From: Corynebacterium freiburgense
Lineage (GTDB): Bacteria > Actinomycetota > Actinomycetes > Mycobacteriales > Mycobacteriaceae
Direction of reading: 5' to 3'
DNA: 64,000 nt
Assembly (NCBI RefSeq): GCF_030408815.1
Contig: NZ_CP047355.1
Location: 1,178,001 to 1,242,000 of the forward strand
Part shown: piece by piece, positions 16,810 through 25,964 of the stretch
Position numbering within the stretch: the stretch's first letter is position 1
Layout of the letters: each line of letters starts with the position of its first letter
Notes under the pieces: generated by a model
Told to the model about the DNA's origin: nothing
Database searches by the model: none
What the model saw: the letters and a program-made list of their open reading frames with translations, nothing else
Made by a program: the position numbers and the translations under genes

Positions 16810-17898
16810 ATGAAAAAATACACCTTGGCGCTTCTTGCAGGCACTGCGCTTGTTCTAGCAAGCTGCGGTGATGCATCAACCACAAATACCAGTGCATCAG
16901 CAAGTAGCACAGTGAGCGCAACGCAAACAGGCGATGGAGTCACCGTTGAAAACTGCGGAGAGCAGGTCACCTTTGCCAAAGCCGATAATCTATTCGTCAA
17001 TGACGGAAACATTATTTCGATTGTTCTTTCAGCAGGTGCGAAAGACAAGATCAAACATGTGAGCTCTGTCCAGCGCGATGCAGATATTCTGAGTGCTAAA
17101 TACGGCAAAGATGTTATAGACGGCCTCGACGATGTGGCCAAAGAATATCCATCCATTGAAGAGGTAGTAAGTAAACAGCCAGACATCTTTGTAGCTGGTT
17201 GGAACTACGGCTTCGATGAGGGTAAAAACCTCACACCAGATGCGCTCAAAGACCAAGGCATTGATTCGTATATTCTTACCGAGTCCTGCCGCCAAGCTGG
17301 ATCGACCAAACGTGGCATTGTTGACCCTTGGACAGCGGTCTCCACAGATATTGCAAATATCGGGGCAATCACCGGCAATACAGAGACAGCAGAAAAGGTC
17401 AATAAAGACCAAGAGACTCGCCTTGACGCTCTCAAGTCTGCACCGCAACCCGATAAAAAGCCTGTAGCTTTTGTGTTTGACTCTGCATCTGACACCATCT
17501 TTACATCCGGAAAATTCGGGGCTCCACAAGCCATCATTGAGGCTGCCGGTGGTAAAAACGGTGCCGAAGATGTCGAGGATACCTGGACAAAGGTGGGATG
17601 GGAACACCTCACCTCTACAACACCTGATGTATTCGTCTTTGTCGAATATCCAAGTCAAGAGTTTGAAGAAAAGGTAAAAATCCTTAAGGAAAACCCTGTC
17701 ACAAAAGATCTTCCTGCAGTAAAGGAAAATCGCTTTATTAACCTGCCATACGCCATGTGGACTTCCGGCCCGCTGAATATTGATGCAGCCGAACACGTGC
17801 GAAAAGGTATGGAAAAATTCGAGCTGGTACCAAAGTCCGATATTCAACCAGCACTCGAACTACCAGAAACCACCCCTGGATTGGAATACTTCCAATAA
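16810..17898 (+). CDS. Corrinoid-type ABC substrate-binding lipoprotein
   Basis: A 362-residue extracytoplasmic binding protein. It begins MKKYTLALLAGTALVLASCG: a signal peptide with lipobox LASC, so it is anchored by a diacylated Cys. A Ser/Thr-rich linker precedes two lobes of the periplasmic-binding-protein-2 fold (BtuF/FepB class), with the usual PSIEEVVSKQPDIFVAGW region. AGGAAG fixes the ATG at 16810, although the frame is open earlier. It is the third gene of the riboswitch operon and so probably captures cobalamin or a precursor. Confidence 0.88.
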   Translation: MKKYTLALLAGTALVLASCGDASTTNTSASASSTVSATQTGDGVTVENCGEQVTFAKADNLFVNDGNIISIVLSAGAKDKIKHVSSVQRDADILSAKYGKDVIDGLDDVAKEYPSIEEVVSKQPDIFVAGWNYGFDEGKNLTPDALKDQGIDSYILTESCRQAGSTKRGIVDPWTAVSTDIANIGAITGNTETAEKVNKDQETRLDALKSAPQPDKKPVAFVFDSASDTIFTSGKFGAPQAIIEAAGGKNGAEDVEDTWTKVGWEHLTSTTPDVFVFVEYPSQEFEEKVKILKENPVTKDLPAVKENRFINLPYAMWTSGPLNIDAAEHVRKGMEKFELVPKSDIQPALELPETTPGLEYFQ

Positions 17899-17937
17899 TT
17901 TGGAGCTCACCTAGCGTCAGCCTTTAACGTTGGGAAT

Positions 17938-18681
17938 ATGACGTTATCAATCAGTGAAGTGGCGGCGTTTGCGCAGGTAACTGTGCGAACGGTCCGCCAC
18001 TATCATCATATTGGGCTTATGCCAGAGCCAAAGCGCGATAGTCTTGACCGGCGCGTATACGAACCTGAAGATGCTTTACGTCTCGCAAGAATCCGAACAC
18101 TTGTTGACAGCGGATTTACACTCCCGGACATTTTGGAAGTTATGCATGAGCACACCATTGATGGTGAGGCTTTTGAGCAAGTCAGGCATCGAGTAGCTCA
18201 ACGCCTCGATGCAGAACTCGAAGCGATTATAGAGCAGCAACACAACCTTCACGCGATTGAAAATGCAGCCAACATTGGAATATCTCAAAATGTGCAGAAA
18301 ATAGTCGCGGAAATGGAAAAAATAGTCGACAATCCGCAGGCCGTTGAAATTATTCGCGATATTTGGCATGCAACCAGCGTGTTATTTCCAGAAGAGCTTA
18401 TGGGTGAGGTCACGGCACAAGAATTAAAATTTCTAAAAAACCAAGAATACCGCTATTGGTATAAGCAGTATATGGATTTATGGGATGCTGAAATCGACGA
18501 CCCTCGGGTCGAAGAGGTCGTGCAAGGCACAATAGAGTTCACCAAGATGAATCTTGACGAATTTAATCCGGATGATTCACTCTATACGGAAGCACCGCGG
18601 ATTCTGGAGTTTATGCTTGATCGTCTACCGCCAGTGTTGGTGCATATCAATAACCGAGTAAAAGAAGCGCTTGAACTATGA
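17938..18681 (+). CDS. MerR-family transcriptional regulator
   Basis: A 247-residue regulator. Residues 3-70 form the winged helix: SISEVAAFAQVTVRTVRHYHHIGLM, then DRRVYEPEDALRLARIRTL. A long helical segment follows, and then about 130 residues of unknown, probably ligand-sensing, domain without the metal-binding cysteines of CadR/MerR. TAACGT at 17925-17930 lies 7 nt before the ATG, so it probably has its own leaderless promoter, separate from the riboswitch. The stop overlaps the next start (ATGA), so it is coupled to the MFS gene, its likely target. Confidence 0.87.
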   Translation: MTLSISEVAAFAQVTVRTVRHYHHIGLMPEPKRDSLDRRVYEPEDALRLARIRTLVDSGFTLPDILEVMHEHTIDGEAFEQVRHRVAQRLDAELEAIIEQQHNLHAIENAANIGISQNVQKIVAEMEKIVDNPQAVEIIRDIWHATSVLFPEELMGEVTAQELKFLKNQEYRYWYKQYMDLWDAEIDDPRVEEVVQGTIEFTKMNLDEFNPDDSLYTEAPRILEFMLDRLPPVLVHINNRVKEALEL

Positions 18682-19850
18682 AAACAGTATGGATTTATTT
18701 AGCCTCTAATGGAATATCTGTTCTAGGCAATAGCGTAGCGTTGGTTGTTTGGCCGTGGCTTGTCCTACAGCGAACTGGTGATCCGGCTGCGGCTGGTTTA
18801 GTTGCTACGTGTATTGCGGTTCCATCGGTTATTTTCGCGCTTATTGGGGGCCAAATTATTGATACTTTTGGCAGGAAACCACTCAGTATAATTTCCGATA
18901 TTATTAGCGGACTATCCGTACTGGCGCTTATTGCGGTCGATAACTGGTTAGGATTAAGCCTGGGCTGGTTTATTGCCATTGGGATTTTTGGGGCTGTTGG
19001 AGATGTTCCAGGAATGGCCGCCCGTGAGGCCTTAGCTGGCGATGTTTCCTTTACTTCAGGCAAGTCGCTGGATTTTCTGTATGGTCTAAATCAAACACTT
19101 ATGGGGCTCGCGATATTCGTGGGACCAGCATTATCCGGTGTATTACTTGCCAGTCTTCCAATCAATCAAGTGCTTTGGATTACCGCTGGTTGTTCTCTTA
19201 TTGCGGCGATGTTTACGTCAATGCTTCGCTTGCGAACCGATCCAACAGCAGCTGCGGAGGATGTTTCAGGAATGAAGGGTTGGCTGGTGTTAGTAAAAAT
19301 CCCTGTAATTCGGCTGCTGGTGGTATTGGTGTTCGTTTCAACTATTTTGGTTACTCCTTACCTTATGTTGCTGATACCGGCGCATTTTGAAAGTGTTAAT
19401 AATCCAACGATGCTGGGAATAGTGCATTCGTCGTATGCAGTCGGCATGATGCTTGGCGGTGGGCTCGTTGCTGCTATTGGCTCTACAAATCGCAAACTTA
19501 TCTGGACCGCAAGTATGGTTGGATTTACGGTTGGTTTTGGTTGTCTAGCAATGCTGCAAAATCAGTGGTTATTACTGTTTGGTATGGCAATAGCTGGTGT
19601 TGCTGGTGGTATTTTAGGTCCGCTACAAATGACCTTGATTACAGAAGCAGTTGCAGAAAATCTTCGAGGCCGCGCCTTTTCGCTATTTTCAGCTATTGGT
19701 AGTTTGGTTAGTCCGTTCGGATTGGCAATTGTTACCGCGGCACTCACTCAGACGACTATTTATACGGTGGCCATTGCGCTTGCTGGCGTATGGATGGTCT
19801 TGGCGGTGTTTTTAACCGGTAGGGGATTGCGTCTGATAAAAACCCCTTGA
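18678..19850 (+). CDS. MFS transporter (probable efflux)
   Basis: A 390-residue major facilitator with 12 hydrophobic segments. The loop between helices 2 and 3 has GGQIIDTFGRKPLSI, the MFS motif A. Translational coupling to a MerR regulator suggests an inducible exporter of a small toxic compound, as in many MerR-MFS pairs. The substrate is unknown. Distance from the riboswitch and a separate promoter before the regulator argue against a direct cobalamin role. Confidence 0.85.
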   Translation: MKTVWIYLASNGISVLGNSVALVVWPWLVLQRTGDPAAAGLVATCIAVPSVIFALIGGQIIDTFGRKPLSIISDIISGLSVLALIAVDNWLGLSLGWFIAIGIFGAVGDVPGMAAREALAGDVSFTSGKSLDFLYGLNQTLMGLAIFVGPALSGVLLASLPINQVLWITAGCSLIAAMFTSMLRLRTDPTAAAEDVSGMKGWLVLVKIPVIRLLVVLVFVSTILVTPYLMLLIPAHFESVNNPTMLGIVHSSYAVGMMLGGGLVAAIGSTNRKLIWTASMVGFTVGFGCLAMLQNQWLLLFGMAIAGVAGGILGPLQMTLITEAVAENLRGRAFSLFSAIGSLVSPFGLAIVTAALTQTTIYTVAIALAGVWMVLAVFLTGRGLRLIKTP

Positions 19851-19859
19851 CCACTGGTT

Positions 19860-19886
19860 TGTCACAATTCCTTCCGATGAAACGTC
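19860..19886 (+). promoter_or_regulatory. ECF41-type sigma-factor promoter
   Basis: TGTCACA (19860-19866), 16 bp, then CGTC (19883-19886). This is the consensus I recall for ECF41 sigma factors, with exact spacing. It lies 54 bp before the ATG of the AhpD-like gene that is coupled to an ECF41-like sigma gene, so the pair is probably autoregulated. Confidence 0.8.
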
Positions 19887-19939
19887 TAGAGAGTGTTCCC
19901 TGAAAACTCGACTGTGTTCCAATGGAAGGAACTTGCCTT

Positions 19940-20350
19940 ATGATTAAAGCATCAAAACGCCTTTATGCGGCGATGAGCGCACTAGAACTTGCTTCAAGGG
20001 CATTGGACCAAAAGCTTAGGTTGCTTATTCAATTGCGTGCTTCAGCCTTAAATCACTGCAATTTTTGTTTTACAATGCACGCCAAAGAAGCACAAAAGTT
20101 AGGATTTTCGCAATCGTGGATCGATTCGATTCAAATGTACCCAAAGAAGGGCGGTTTCTCGCATAAAGAGCAATTGTTGCTGGATTTTACTACCGCAGCT
20201 ACAGATCTCACGCTAGGTCCTGTTTCGCCAGAATTGATTCAAGAAGTTGTAGAAGTATTTGGCGCTAAAACTGCAGGCGATATTTTAACCATGGTCACTA
20301 CAATTAATGCCTGGAATCGTATTGGGGTTATCGCCAAATATGATAGATAA
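19940..20350 (+). CDS. AhpD-like carboxymuconolactone decarboxylase-family protein
   Basis: A 136-residue all-helical protein with the redox motif NHCNFCFTMHAKEA (CxxC plus His), as in AhpD alkylhydroperoxidases. Members reduce peroxides or act as thiol oxidoreductases. GGAAGGA 9 nt upstream fixes the ATG at 19940. Its 3' end overlaps the start of the sigma-factor gene. ECF41 sigma factors are typically encoded beside carboxymuconolactone decarboxylase, oxidoreductase or epimerase proteins, and this is the first kind. It should be the main target of that sigma factor. Confidence 0.88.
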   Translation: MIKASKRLYAAMSALELASRALDQKLRLLIQLRASALNHCNFCFTMHAKEAQKLGFSQSWIDSIQMYPKKGGFSHKEQLLLDFTTAATDLTLGPVSPELIQEVVEVFGAKTAGDILTMVTTINAWNRIGVIAKYDR

Positions 20351-21203
20351 TTGGGAAAACGAACGTCCTCGGCTTTTGGTAATTGCCCATGCAATAAGTG
20401 GTAATTGGCAAGATGCAGAAGATATTGTTCAAGAAGCCGCACTGCGCTGGGATGAACACGCGGAGATTATAAACCAGAGTGCTTGGTTTACAACCGTTGT
20501 TTCCAGAATTGCGATTGATTATTGTCGACGCCGCGCAACTGAACGTCAGAGCTATATTGGTCCATGGTTGCCGGAAGTTATTGTTGCTCCAAGCGCGGAG
20601 GATGAGGCGCTGACACATCTGGATATTAATCTTGCACTTCTCCGCCTGATCCAACTTTTATCCCCAATAAACCGAGCCGTTTTTGTACTGGCTGAAATCG
20701 TGGGGATGCCGGCTTTAGAGATTGCCAAAATAACCGGGATCACTCCTGCGGGTGTCCGTCAACGTATTCGAAGAAGCAAACAGCATCTTGAATCAGTAGT
20801 TCGAGAGGAGCCGGTCACTACTGCTTCCGAGAATAAATTAGCCGAACTAGCAAGTATGCTACAGTCCGGTGATTTAAATTTATTTATTAGCGAACTTTCA
20901 GAAGGCGCTGTGCTTTGGACTGATAGTGGTGGTTTTAGCACGGCTGCCCGGCGCCCGATTGTTGGCAAAGCCAAGGTAGCACGCTTTATAGCAGGCATTA
21001 TCAGTAAGTTTGGCATGCCTGAATTACGTGTGATGCCGGTGGTTGGTGGGTTCGTACTGTGCGCGGCGTCGATAGATATGAGTCGGTACATTACATTGGA
21101 GACGAAAAAGGATCTCATTACAGGTATTCAAATTCAGCAAAATCCAAACAAGATACACTTCCTGCCTGCCACAAAACGCGGTAAGCAATCCTGGGAAATG
21201 TAG
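20340..21203 (+). CDS. ECF41-type RNA polymerase sigma factor (SigJ-like)
   Basis: A 287-residue extracytoplasmic-function sigma factor. Region 2 (GNWQDAEDIVQEAALRWDEH) and region 4 (IAKITGITPAGVRQRIRRSKQHL) are followed by a SnoaL-like C-terminal extension with DSGGFSTAARRPIVGKAKVARF. That fused domain replaces a separate anti-sigma factor and modulates activity in this group. The ATG at 20340 overlaps the end of the AhpD-like gene. The frame is open to 20307, inside that gene. The signal it responds to is unknown. Confidence 0.88.
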   Translation: MIDNWENERPRLLVIAHAISGNWQDAEDIVQEAALRWDEHAEIINQSAWFTTVVSRIAIDYCRRRATERQSYIGPWLPEVIVAPSAEDEALTHLDINLALLRLIQLLSPINRAVFVLAEIVGMPALEIAKITGITPAGVRQRIRRSKQHLESVVREEPVTTASENKLAELASMLQSGDLNLFISELSEGAVLWTDSGGFSTAARRPIVGKAKVARFIAGIISKFGMPELRVMPVVGGFVLCAASIDMSRYITLETKKDLITGIQIQQNPNKIHFLPATKRGKQSWEM

Positions 21204-21236
21204 TTGTGTACGGGGTAAGTAGGTAATATCGCCCGC

Positions 21237-22655
21237 GTGAACACTTCAGTCTTGCCCGAACAATCGGCTTGGCGGGCACTCGCCGCATTATGCATCGGAT
21301 TCTTTATGATCCTTTTGGATCAAACTGTTGTTGCAGTGGCTACGCCGCAATTTCAGGCGGATCTTAGCGCCAGTTTGAACCAAGTTGTTTGGGTTACGTC
21401 AATTTACCTATTGACCTTTGCTGTCCCACTTTTGGTTACCGGTCGTTTGGGAGATCGATTTGGGCAACGAAATGTGTATTTGGTGGGAATGACGGTATTT
21501 ACATTGAGCTCCCTGGCCTGTGGACTAGCACCGGATATTTACACATTAATTGTCGCACGAGCATTCCAAGGGTTGGGGGCGTCGATTATGGCACCGCAAA
21601 CCATGAGTGTGATTAATCGAATTTTTGCTCGTGATCGTCGTGGTGCCGCGATGGGGGTGTGGGGTGCGGTTGCTGGGTTGGCGTCGTTAGCCGGCCCGAT
21701 TCTTGGTGGAGTGATTGTCAATAGTGTTGGTTGGCAGTGGATCTTTTTTATTAATGTGCCACTAGGAGTGCTTTCATTTATTATGGTTTCCCTTTGGGTT
21801 CCCACAATGGCGCGCACCGCACGAAATATTGATGGTGCGAGTGTAGTGGTTTCCATATTGGCAATGTTCGGAATTGTATTCGCAGTGCAGGAAGGCCCGG
21901 AGCGTGGTTGGCCCCTATGGATTTGGGGCGTACTTATTACTGGACTTTTACTTATTGCTCTATTTATTCGAATGCAAGCTACCGCTAATACACGTGGCAA
22001 TGAGGCGCTTATTCCATTGGAAATTTTCCATATTAGAAACTTTTCAATTGGTGCGTTCTCCATTGCGACCATGGGTTTTGCAATCTCTGGAATTATGCTG
22101 CCGATTATGATTTTCTTGCAACAAGGTCATGGTTTAAGCGCGGAAAAAGCTGGATTTGTATTAGTGCCAATGGCAGTGATCTCTGGTGTACTTGCGCCAT
22201 ATGTTGGCAGGCTTTCAGATAAGCTAAATCCGCGCATTCTTTCGGTGACTGGTTTTGTATGTATGACTGCCGCAGTAGTCTCATTAGCCTTGGTTATGCG
22301 CGATGGTGTGGGTTTGTGGTGGATTATATTGCCGATAGTATTGCTTGGTTTTGGCAATGGTTTTGTGTGGTCGCCGAATTCCGCCACAGCTATGCGGGAC
22401 TTGCCAATCACCCAAGTGGGGGCAGCATCTGGTGTTTACAATACAACGCGGCAGGTAGGGGCCGTAGTCGGCGCAGCGGTGATCGGTGCGGCAATGCAAA
22501 TTGGCGTTGCCTCTACGAGTGTTTCTAATGCAATGGGAAATTCGGTGATTCCAGCAGCTGTAATCCTATTTTTGGGGCTCATTGCGGTATCGCGATTTCA
22601 TAAGACACCACCAGGGCAAAGGGAAAAATCAACTGTAACATCTTCTGATGATTAG
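21237..22655 (+). CDS. DHA2-family (EmrB/QacA) MFS drug exporter
   Basis: A 472-residue protein with about 14 hydrophobic segments. LDQTVVAVATPQF matches the DHA2 helix 1 motif, LVTGRLGDRFGQRN is motif A, and GWQWIFFINVPLG is the 14-TM family motif. It probably expels cationic or amphipathic drugs with protons. TAATAT at 21225-21230 lies 6 nt before the GTG, consistent with a leaderless mRNA. It is just downstream of the sigma-factor gene but seems to have its own promoter. Confidence 0.9.
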   Translation: MNTSVLPEQSAWRALAALCIGFFMILLDQTVVAVATPQFQADLSASLNQVVWVTSIYLLTFAVPLLVTGRLGDRFGQRNVYLVGMTVFTLSSLACGLAPDIYTLIVARAFQGLGASIMAPQTMSVINRIFARDRRGAAMGVWGAVAGLASLAGPILGGVIVNSVGWQWIFFINVPLGVLSFIMVSLWVPTMARTARNIDGASVVVSILAMFGIVFAVQEGPERGWPLWIWGVLITGLLLIALFIRMQATANTRGNEALIPLEIFHIRNFSIGAFSIATMGFAISGIMLPIMIFLQQGHGLSAEKAGFVLVPMAVISGVLAPYVGRLSDKLNPRILSVTGFVCMTAAVVSLALVMRDGVGLWWIILPIVLLGFGNGFVWSPNSATAMRDLPITQVGAASGVYNTTRQVGAVVGAAVIGAAMQIGVASTSVSNAMGNSVIPAAVILFLGLIAVSRFHKTPPGQREKSTVTSSDD

Positions 22656-22869
22656 AGATTGTATATAGTTCATCAAGGTTAATGCTGGGTTGGTAGCATG
22701 TTTGTTACGATTTTTTTAAGGGAGCCACGTAATCTTTGTGAAAACCTATTCATCTGAAGCGGTTTTCTGCTAAGAATTTTATGTAACTTCGAATTTCTCA
22801 AGCTGCTGTCTTGCTGGCCGTCTGCCATATAAGGCTAGAGCGTTGTTGTATATAAAGGAGATTAAATCA

Positions 22870-23058
22870 GTGCTTAATCAAACAGCTGTCCCTGTTGCTG
22901 GTGGTATTTCCAGCACCGATATTTTCGGTGAATTTAGGCGGGGCATGGGAATGCTCTTGAATCCTTCAACATTTATTGATGGCATCGTTGTAATGTCTTG
23001 GGATACCCCAGTACTGTTAAGCTACAGCGTTATGGATAAAGTCTTTTTTAGTATCTAG
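22870..23058 (+). CDS. Possible small protein
   Basis: A 62-residue frame starting at GTG, with AAGGAG 9 nt upstream and a good terminator 28 bp after the stop. The product, with AVPVAGGISSTDIFGEF and a moderately hydrophobic C-terminal half, has no family I recognise. The ribosome site and terminator, not the sequence, are the evidence for a gene. Confidence 0.45.
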   Translation: MLNQTAVPVAGGISSTDIFGEFRRGMGMLLNPSTFIDGIVVMSWDTPVLLSYSVMDKVFFSI

Positions 23059-23085
23059 ACCGCACTTAGTTACATTTACAAATAT

Positions 23086-23121
23086 AGTCCAAGGCGAGTA
23101 ATTTGCCTTGGACTTTGTATT
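23086..23121 (+). terminator. Terminator between convergent genes
   Basis: AGTCCAAGGC (23086-23095) pairs with GCCTTGGACT (23105-23114), followed by TTGTATTTT. It lies between the small gene and the oppositely oriented regulator. Confidence 0.8.
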
Positions 23122-23131
23122 TTGCACGGTG

Positions 23132-23626
23132 CTAGTGATCTTGACCGCACGTAATTAGGCAAAGTAAGGGAATAATACGTGCTGCTGGGATTGCGAATGT
23201 TCCGTGACGTTTTTCCACCCAACCTGCTGCTTGTAATGCGGAAAGGTGGTGGTACGCGGTGCCAGCCGATGTGGCGATTTTAGCTGAGACAAGGTCGGCA
23301 GCTGTTGCTTTTCGACGCAGCAGGTGCTGCAGAATCTGCGCACGTACAGGGTGTGCTATCGCCCCGATTCTTTCAATTGATTGCTCCCAAATAGTTTCAG
23401 AAAGAGAATCAGCAGATTGCATCCATGTGTATGTTGCGTCGCCAATAGGTAATGAGATATTCCCGGAAAATTGCAGATTACCTTGCACATCACTAGTAGA
23501 ATCACCGCTATTGATGGCAGCATTAAATATTTTTGGATCTGTAGCTGCCTCGAGCGCATCGAGTCGTTTCTCAATGGCGGCTAACCGCTGAGCTAATGCT
23601 GGTTCAATTGCGTATTGTTCGGGCAC
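23132..23626 (-). CDS. ArsR-like winged-helix regulator
   Basis: A 164-residue protein. The first 60 residues include a short coiled coil (ALAQRLAAIEKRLDALEAA). The C-terminal 80 form a winged helix of ArsR type: RIGAIAHPVRAQILQHLL, then ATSAGTAYHHLSALQAAGWV. No metal-binding cysteine pair of classic ArsR is present. ACGCTA on the plus strand at 23634-23639 (TAGCGT in reading direction) lies 7 nt before the GTG start, indicating a leaderless transcript. It may control itself or the neighbouring serine hydrolase, which lies 46 bp upstream on the same strand. Confidence 0.78.
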   Translation of the reverse strand: MPEQYAIEPALAQRLAAIEKRLDALEAATDPKIFNAAINSGDSTSDVQGNLQFSGNISLPIGDATYTWMQSADSLSETIWEQSIERIGAIAHPVRAQILQHLLRRKATAADLVSAKIATSAGTAYHHLSALQAAGWVEKRHGTFAIPAARIIPLLCLITCGQDH

Positions 23627-23672
23627 GAGCGCTACGCTAACAGAATTTGCAAGCTAATGAGGTGCTACCACA

Positions 23673-24734
23673 CTATTTAGCGCACTCTTGCAGCAATTCT
23701 ATGCCGGTAATATCTACAGAAGCTGTGGTATTTCCCGCGACGAAGACACCGTATTGGCGGGTGGCGTCGATAAGCAATATTGACGTAAAACCGCCGGTAG
23801 CGCCATTATGCCATGTGGTGCCGTCGGGTTCAGTTATCCATGTGTAATCGGGGGTGCCATGCTCATTGAGGTACCGAATCCAACGTTCCATATCCGTTGC
23901 AGTAGACCGCAATGCGCCGGCGGGTTGATAGCCATCCATTTCCCAAGTCGCTGAAATTCGCCCGATCGCATCATATCCGTCTGCCGGAGCATAGGAACTA
24001 TTTAATGAAACTAATGAAGTTTTCTTCATGCCTAGTGGGTCTAAGATCTTTGTTTGCAATAAATCCGCGTAGGTAGTGTGTTCATCAAGTGCAAGAATCT
24101 GGCCTAAAAGAGCAATTCCAAGATTGGAATACTGCTCACTACCTGCGCCTTTCAATGAGACATGGAGTGAAGCGAAAATAACATCCTCCCGTGAAATACC
24201 GCTATATGGGTTGGTATTAAACACTGAAGAAGCAATAATCCTATAGGTAGGTATTCCGCCAATTCTGGGTAGTCCGGAAGTATGTCGAGCCAAATCGCCA
24301 AGGGTTGTATTGGCAAGAGCACTGGAAGTGATTGCTGTTTGTGTTTCTTCAAGAGTTTTGCCAGAAGCCGCCGCAATTGTATTTGCATGTGGAAGTAATG
24401 CATCACCTATCTTGGAATCTTCGTTTAGGCGATCGGATTTTCGTAATAGCTCGGCTGTAAAAGTCTTGGTAATGGAACCAATGTCTACTGCTGAGTGGGC
24501 TGAAAAACCTAAACCGCCGGTGCGTGCTTCAGTTGGCGTGACGCAAACTGCGCTGAGCTGTCGGGCGCCTTGTGGGGCAGTGGTAGCTAACATATTCGCA
24601 ATTTGTGCATCGCCAATATGTTCAGTACTAAGCCGGAGATTGAGTTGGCCGCGCACGATGCTAACAACGCTAAAAAGCCCTAAGGAGATAGCAATAAGGA
24701 GCGAAAACAGTATTGCAAGGTATCGCTTTTTCAT
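23673..24734 (-). CDS. Class C beta-lactamase-like serine hydrolase, membrane-anchored
   Basis: A 353-residue protein with an N-terminal membrane segment (residues 5-27, MKKRYLAILFSLLIAISLGL) and an extracytoplasmic domain of the beta-lactamase/D-Ala-D-Ala carboxypeptidase fold. The nucleophile is in GSITK (SxxK), Tyr in QYSNLG (YxN), and HNGATGG stands for the third motif (H/KxG). Such proteins are esterases or peptidases of the cell wall more often than true beta-lactamases. It lies upstream of the ArsR-like gene on the same strand. Substrate unknown. Confidence 0.82.
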   Translation of the reverse strand: MKKRYLAILFSLLIAISLGLFSVVSIVRGQLNLRLSTEHIGDAQIANMLATTAPQGARQLSAVCVTPTEARTGGLGFSAHSAVDIGSITKTFTAELLRKSDRLNEDSKIGDALLPHANTIAAASGKTLEETQTAITSSALANTTLGDLARHTSGLPRIGGIPTYRIIASSVFNTNPYSGISREDVIFASLHVSLKGAGSEQYSNLGIALLGQILALDEHTTYADLLQTKILDPLGMKKTSLVSLNSSYAPADGYDAIGRISATWEMDGYQPAGALRSTATDMERWIRYLNEHGTPDYTWITEPDGTTWHNGATGGFTSILLIDATRQYGVFVAGNTTASVDITGIELLQECAK

Positions 24735-24911
24735 AGACCTGCCGCCTATTCGTTCATGCGTATAGGAAGTAACTGTGCGCTCTATATTACAAAAATTCTG
24801 AAATTTTGGAATTTTGGTAGATGGTGAATCTGTGAGGGGTTCGCCACAGGGTGTATACCGTATTCACTTCCGATCGGGCAGAATCAAAGCGTTACGGCTA
24901 GTATCGGAATC

Positions 24912-25940
24912 ATGCGTATTGCCACACTAACCTCCGGCGGCGACTGCCCGGGACTTAATGCTGTTATCCGAGGTATTGTCCGTACTGCCTCTTCGTATGG
25001 TTCGACGGTTGTAGGTTATGAAGACGGCTGGGTGGGGCTTATGGAGGATCGCCGAATCCAGCTCTACGATGATGAGGGAATTGATAAAATTCTTCTTCGC
25101 GGCGGCACTATCCTTGGTACTGGCCGACTGCACCCCGACCGCTTTAAGGCGGGGTTAGATCAGATCAAAGAGAATCTTGAAGATGCCGGAATTGATGCAC
25201 TAATCCCAATTGGTGGTGAAGGCACACTCAAAGGTGCTAAATGGCTTTCCGATAATGGAATCCCAGTTGTGGGCGTTCCAAAGACGATCGATAATGACGT
25301 CAATGGAACCGATTACACGTTCGGTTTTGATACTGCCGTTTCAGTAGCAACAGACGCCATTGACCGGCTCCACACCACGGCAGAATCACATAACCGAGTA
25401 ATGATCGTGGAAGTAATGGGTCGTCATGTAGGTTGGATTGCTTTGCATGCAGGAATGGCAGGCGGTGCCCACTATATTGTGATTCCAGAAGTGCCTTTCG
25501 ATATTTCGGAAATCAGTAAAGCCATGGAACGTAGGTTCCAAATGGGGGAGAAGTACGGAATTATCGTGGTTGCCGAAGGGGCGCTGCCAAAAGAAGGCAC
25601 AATGCAATTCGATGAAGGTGGCGTAGATCAATTTGGCCATCAAACATTCAATGGGATCGGCCAAGTTATCGGAGATGAAATCAAACAACGACTAGGCCAT
25701 GATGTTCGAACTACTACACTCGGACATATTCAACGTGGCGGTACACCAACTGCATATGACCGCGTGCTCGCCACGCGTTACGGCGTACACGCTGCTCGCG
25801 CGTGCCACAATGGCGAATTTGGTAAGTGCGTAGCACTCCGTGGTGAACACATTAGGTTGATTGATCTTGAGGAAGCCGTAGGAACGTTAAAGACCGTTCC
25901 GGAAGGCCGCTACCGCACAGCTCAGGCGCTTTTTGGATAG
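24912..25940 (+). CDS. pfkA: 6-phosphofructokinase
   Basis: A 342-residue enzyme phosphorylating fructose 6-phosphate in glycolysis. It begins [39 protein letters not shown] contains the catalytic Asp, and [10 protein letters not shown] binds substrate. The phospho-donor region reads GGEGT, with Gly where PPi enzymes have Asp, while Lys is kept in PKTIDND. That mix places it in the actinobacterial group and argues for ATP as donor. TAGTAT at 24899-24904 is 7 nt before the ATG, so the mRNA is probably leaderless. A strong terminator follows. Confidence 0.95.
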   Translation: MRIATLTSGGDCPGLNAVIRGIVRTASSYGSTVVGYEDGWVGLMEDRRIQLYDDEGIDKILLRGGTILGTGRLHPDRFKAGLDQIKENLEDAGIDALIPIGGEGTLKGAKWLSDNGIPVVGVPKTIDNDVNGTDYTFGFDTAVSVATDAIDRLHTTAESHNRVMIVEVMGRHVGWIALHAGMAGGAHYIVIPEVPFDISEISKAMERRFQMGEKYGIIVVAEGALPKEGTMQFDEGGVDQFGHQTFNGIGQVIGDEIKQRLGHDVRTTTLGHIQRGGTPTAYDRVLATRYGVHAARACHNGEFGKCVALRGEHIRLIDLEEAVGTLKTVPEGRYRTAQALFG

Positions 25941-25964
25941 GCATATCTATCACAAACTACTGGT

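Noticed and set aside
23673..24734. True antibiotic beta-lactamase
   Set aside because: The SxxK and YxN motifs fit, but membrane anchoring and the HNG third motif are commoner in class C-like esterases or peptidases, so resistance cannot be claimed.
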